DNA of 64,000 nt from Rhyacophila brunnea. Lineage: Eukaryota; Arthropoda; Insecta; Trichoptera; Rhyacophilidae. Below are positions 60,333-64,000 of this stretch, piece by piece. The notes under the pieces are model-generated. The model did no database searches and had not been told where the DNA came from. It was given only the letters and a program-made list of their open reading frames with translations. Positions within the stretch are counted from its first letter, which is position 1. Every line of letters starts with the position of its first letter. The stretch spans positions 744,001-808,000 of the forward strand of contig JAGYXB010000612.1 in the NCBI GenBank assembly GCA_022495005.1. Reading direction: 5' to 3'. Made by a program: the position numbers and the translations under genes.

Positions 60333-60710
60333 CAGTGACGTCCCGTGGCGGTAGGCAAATTGAGCGTCGCTTGGGGGCGGCAAATCGAGGAAATTCATCT
60401 GGAATATATATAAATAGCTACCAAAACTTAGTAATAACGAAAATATCTTTCGATTATAAAATTGAACTTACTGGTTTTGTCAGGTTCACGATATCTAGTT
60501 TACTTCCGTTGCCCTTCGACGTCCTTGGTGACCAGAAACGACACGTGCAGATTTACGAATAATTAGTCTGATATTTTGTTAGTAATGTAACAATACAACA
60601 CATTTATTACATATTGGACTGATGAAAGGATGATAAAAATAATGTATAAAAAAAATGAGGCGGCATTTTGGCGTGGCCTAGGGGCGGCATTTTATCTGGG
60701 GACGTCACTG
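60333..60710 (+). mobile_element. hAT-type MITE (CARTGACGTCCC), copy 2
   Basis: 378 bp, ends CAGTGACGTCCC / GGGACGTCACTG, flanked by ATAGCAGT and ATAGCAGC (8 bp, 7 identical). About 80 percent like 1859-2242. Confidence 0.84.
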
Positions 60711-61081
60711 ATAGCAGCACATGTGACATATTTAGGTTAGGTACCTACTTTCAAATAATAATTCAAAGAGATTTCGACGTGGCCCAATGCCAAAGCCCAA
60801 AGCCCAGCTGTCCTCCATATACCTACCTAGCTTTATTTTCACAACTGTTTTTTTGTAAAATAATGTACCTACTTATATACATACTTGGATATAGTTGTTA
60901 TCTCTAATGACTTCCTGTATTTTTAGTTAATGACCATCCGAGTAAACCTTACTAATTTATATCGTATGTGTTTGTTTAATCTAGATTCTCGAATCTAGAA
61001 TATCATCACTTAGATATAAAATTATATTAAATATTGTAGAATTCAATATATTTTCACATACATATTATATACATATCACTT

Positions 61082-61542
61082 CGTGTCCGGAAACTTGTAC
61101 GTATGCAGTTCGCCGTATCACACTTCACCTTGAAATATCACAACACAATCACTGCTGACCTGTTAATTAGTATTTAATTACCACATTTAAATATCATGTT
61201 ACTTATATCTAATGGCCAGTCGCGGTATCAGCACTAAACTAAAGCACCTCTTTGGGTAGTATATTACTGACATTAAATTCATATCTAAATAAAAACACGG
61301 TTCTTGTCGGTGTACAGTTTACAGGAAGCCAACAGCAAACAAATTTTGAAAATAGCTAATAGGTATACTGGATTATTTGTTAGGTTAGGTTAGGTTTTCA
61401 TTCTTGAATTCATGAATTTTGCCAAAATCAGCTATGAAAATTAAATTAATTTTCGTATTGAATCTAATAAAATAATTTTCCGATTTTCTTTCCGATAAGA
61501 AAGCTCACGGTGAAATGTTTTGCGTACAATTTACATGTAACC
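61082..61542 (+). mobile_element. 9-bp-TSD repeat family, copy
   Basis: 461 bp starting CGTGTCCGGAAACTTGTACG, with perfect flanking ATATCACTT at 61073-61081 and 61543-61551. Confidence 0.85.
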
Positions 61543-61551
61543 ATATCACTT

Positions 61552-64000
61552 ACCCTTACGTTATAATACTTATAGAATTATCTTCATACATACATACCTA
61601 TTACTTACCTACCCAGTAGGAAATTCCCAGCAAGTAGAAATGTATAATTACATCAAGAAAACCAGTATAATATTGCAGTAGATTTGCTGGTAATTTAACA
61701 ATAACCGGGTCGTTCATAATATGAGGTTACACCCTAAGGGGGGGTCCCATAATATAGTGTGGTAATAATTTATGCGACAAAATATAATATCATCAACAAA
61801 ATGTTATACTTATAGATTCGAATGATCTTTTTTATAATCTTGTAGGTTTATGTAAAAAAACTATAAGGAACAAAGCTAGGTATAATAATATTGTATTCTT
61901 GAAAACAATTGGGCGGGTAGCAGATTTTCCTCGTTTTTTTTTTGTTTGGATCGCTCAGGCCACGTCATCCGAAAATTGCAGGTCCGTCGTCGTATAGGTA
62001 CAAACACGTTGGCAGAAGCCAACATTTTTATTACGCGTGGCAATCGGTTTTCTGTGATGACGTGGACCAATGTGGATGTGTTTCCTGTTTCCTCGCACCG
62101 TTAACTTCATCGACATAATAATATTATAAAACTGACGAAACAGAATAATTATTACATCTGTATTTTTGGACATTCTTATCAATTTGTATTGTTCTAAATT
62201 ACGTTTGGAGATAGGTAGGTACTAAATTTATCGGAACTATTCGAATCAGTAAAGATACAATATTCGTATGTACAAGAGGGTTAAAACGAAGTACCTACTT
62301 ACATCTATATAATTAGATGAACAATATAATAATAAACATATTATAATTATTTCAAATAATATGTTGAAGAAAACCTTATTAGACGATGTGGAGCCCTAAA
62401 TCACCCACCAAAAAGCGACCACTAATTTCATACAATCTCTTTACTTACTTCCTTTTACACACCGTGGGGTTGCTACCGAAAGTTTATAAGTCGATAATTT
62501 AGGTTTTTAGAGTTAATGGATTATGTATATTTATATAAATATGAAAATATGTATCCACGTAAAGCACAAAGAAATTAGCGTTATGCCTGATTTTAGAGGG
62601 TAGGTACCTATGTCAAACTTTCAAATTATAATTACTCGATAGTTCATAACATGATTTCAAAACTTATCGACTTTTAACAGCACGTCTTGTCGTCAGCCAT
62701 ATTGAAACTTGTTTCAGCGACCTATATAGGAAATCGCAAATGATTTAATCTAAAATAATGTTTAACATACCTATTCAATTTATTTAAAGAAAGAGAAACA
62801 ATAAAAAGTCTTTATATCGAAAACATTCCATGATGGGGATGAAATAGATTTAATCTACTTTCGGGATCAAATATTCGAAGTAATCAGTCCGTTACAATGC
62901 CAACTACCTCCACTGGGTTTTATTAATATCTACTTATTATCATATTGTGTTAATATATTATTAACCATTAAATAAAACTCATTATACCTAATAGCAAAAT
63001 TAGGGTAAATTCTGAAATTAGTTGCAAAGTCAGTAACATCAGCTGATATTGATAATATCTTATTAGACAGCAAAATATGTTTTTAGAATGAAAATTTATA
63101 ATAATTTAATATGTTTATCGGCGCAAATACCTATCCTATTAATTACAATCATTGGTAGATATTATATTATCATAACACCCGCTTTTTTATAAATAAAAGC
63201 TTGCACATATTCCTATGTAAGTGACTTTGCAAAACTAGTCCCCTCAATTTTATTATCGTTGTTTCTTGTTATCTTTGGTGATATTCGTAATGTCACTGAC
63301 TGTTCTATCTCATTTTTCCAAATATAATAAATTAAAAACCACGCAATATATTTTATGATCATACCTACATACAATATTATTTTTGACGCCACTGCAAAAA
63401 AAAAATCTTTTTTTAAAAATAAAACTCGTTGGATCGTATTATTTGAAGTAATCTGTAATCAGTAATCACATTTTCCTGTCCAATACAGTAAGCATACGTT
63501 GTACATTAATCTGTTTTGTGGCTGTGTTAGAACCAGTAACTCACCGGTCAGAAGCATACGGCGATTTGGATTAATTAACTTGTTATCATCCATTACCATC
63601 TTACGATTAGTGGCACGCTTAGTGACGTAGAGGCCCGATGCACTGGCGGATTTAGAGGCCCCATACGATAAAAAAATGGTGAATGTTTTTTAAATTTTCC
63701 AAATAATAAATAGTGAAATTTATGTATGCTTTGGGTATTGTTTTACCAGAGGTTTACTGAGGTCCCCTTTAAAATTTCCTTACAAATCAGTTGCGTCATT
63801 TGCGTCAAATAAACGCGCCGCTGTGTACGATCCTCTATTTCCATCAGTGCCACAGATTAAATTCCACGACCACAGAACAGATAGTAAATATAATTCCGAT
63901 AGGCTATATACCAATACAGTAAATTTTGACGCAGGATTTTGAATATATGAGTGTCCTACGAAAATAAAACACGCATTTTACACGTGCAATAGTGTGTAAT
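61552..64000. other. AT-rich intergenic region, right edge
   Basis: Only a fragment of a hAT-type end (GGCGGATTTAGAGGCCCC, ~63647) is seen; no gene called. Confidence 0.4.

Noticed and set aside
1..64000. CRISPR arrays, operons or bacterial genes
   Set aside because: No regularly spaced repeats; split genes and SINEs show nuclear eukaryotic DNA.

Overview
The window is eukaryotic, AT-rich and intron-rich DNA, most likely from an insect. Evidence for this: split genes with GT-AG introns, interstitial TTAGG-type tracts, tRNA-headed SINEs, non-LTR 3' ends with GATGAT tails, and very many small TIR elements. I cannot decide between Lepidoptera and Hemiptera from sequence alone.

Three host genes are supported. 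Two tandem paralogues on the minus strand encode SV2-like (synaptic vesicle glycoprotein 2 / sugar-transporter-like) major facilitator proteins. Gene B (23073-46383) is complete: 11 exons, all with GT-AG borders, total 1608 nt including the stop, 535 residues. Gene A (645-17622) shows its first 7 exons (364 residues) and runs off the left edge. Exons 2-5 of the two copies have identical lengths (162, 163, 122, 245 nt), so they arose by tandem duplication. The third gene, on the plus strand at 52609-53892, is an intact single-exon DNA primase large subunit (PRIM2/p58-like) of 427 residues with all four iron-sulphur cysteines at the expected spacing.

The introns and intergenic DNA are crowded with mobile DNA. 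Two larger TIR elements stand out because each carries a gene that is not an obvious DDE transposase. The element at 3976-6912 (intron 5 of gene A) has ~300-bp inverted repeats around a broken gene for a FEN1/XPG-fold nuclease with a cysteine-rich CXC-like tail and an 88-nt intron. The element at 39134-41515 (intron 2 of gene B) has ~36-bp inverted repeats around a degenerate DUF7869-like gene with an SNDxAGQNKN-type motif, itself interrupted by a SINE.

Around these are many non-autonomous families, several with visible target duplications: TTAA-bounded MITEs (4 copies, several nested in other repeats), families with 9-bp duplications (20011-20479, 61082-61542, 14913-15220, 59060-59343, 13947-14642), hAT-type MITEs with 8-bp duplications (1859-2242, 60333-60710, 59840-60218, 37492-38124), Tigger/pogo-like elements, two SINE families and fragments of non-LTR retrotransposons.

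Layout: 1-17622 gene A with repeat-filled introns; 17.6-23 kb intergenic repeats; 23-46.4 kb gene B; 46.4-52.6 kb repeats; 52.6-53.9 kb PRIM2-like gene; 53.9-64 kb intergenic AT-rich DNA with a few MITEs. No rRNA, CRISPR array or convincing functional tRNA gene was seen.
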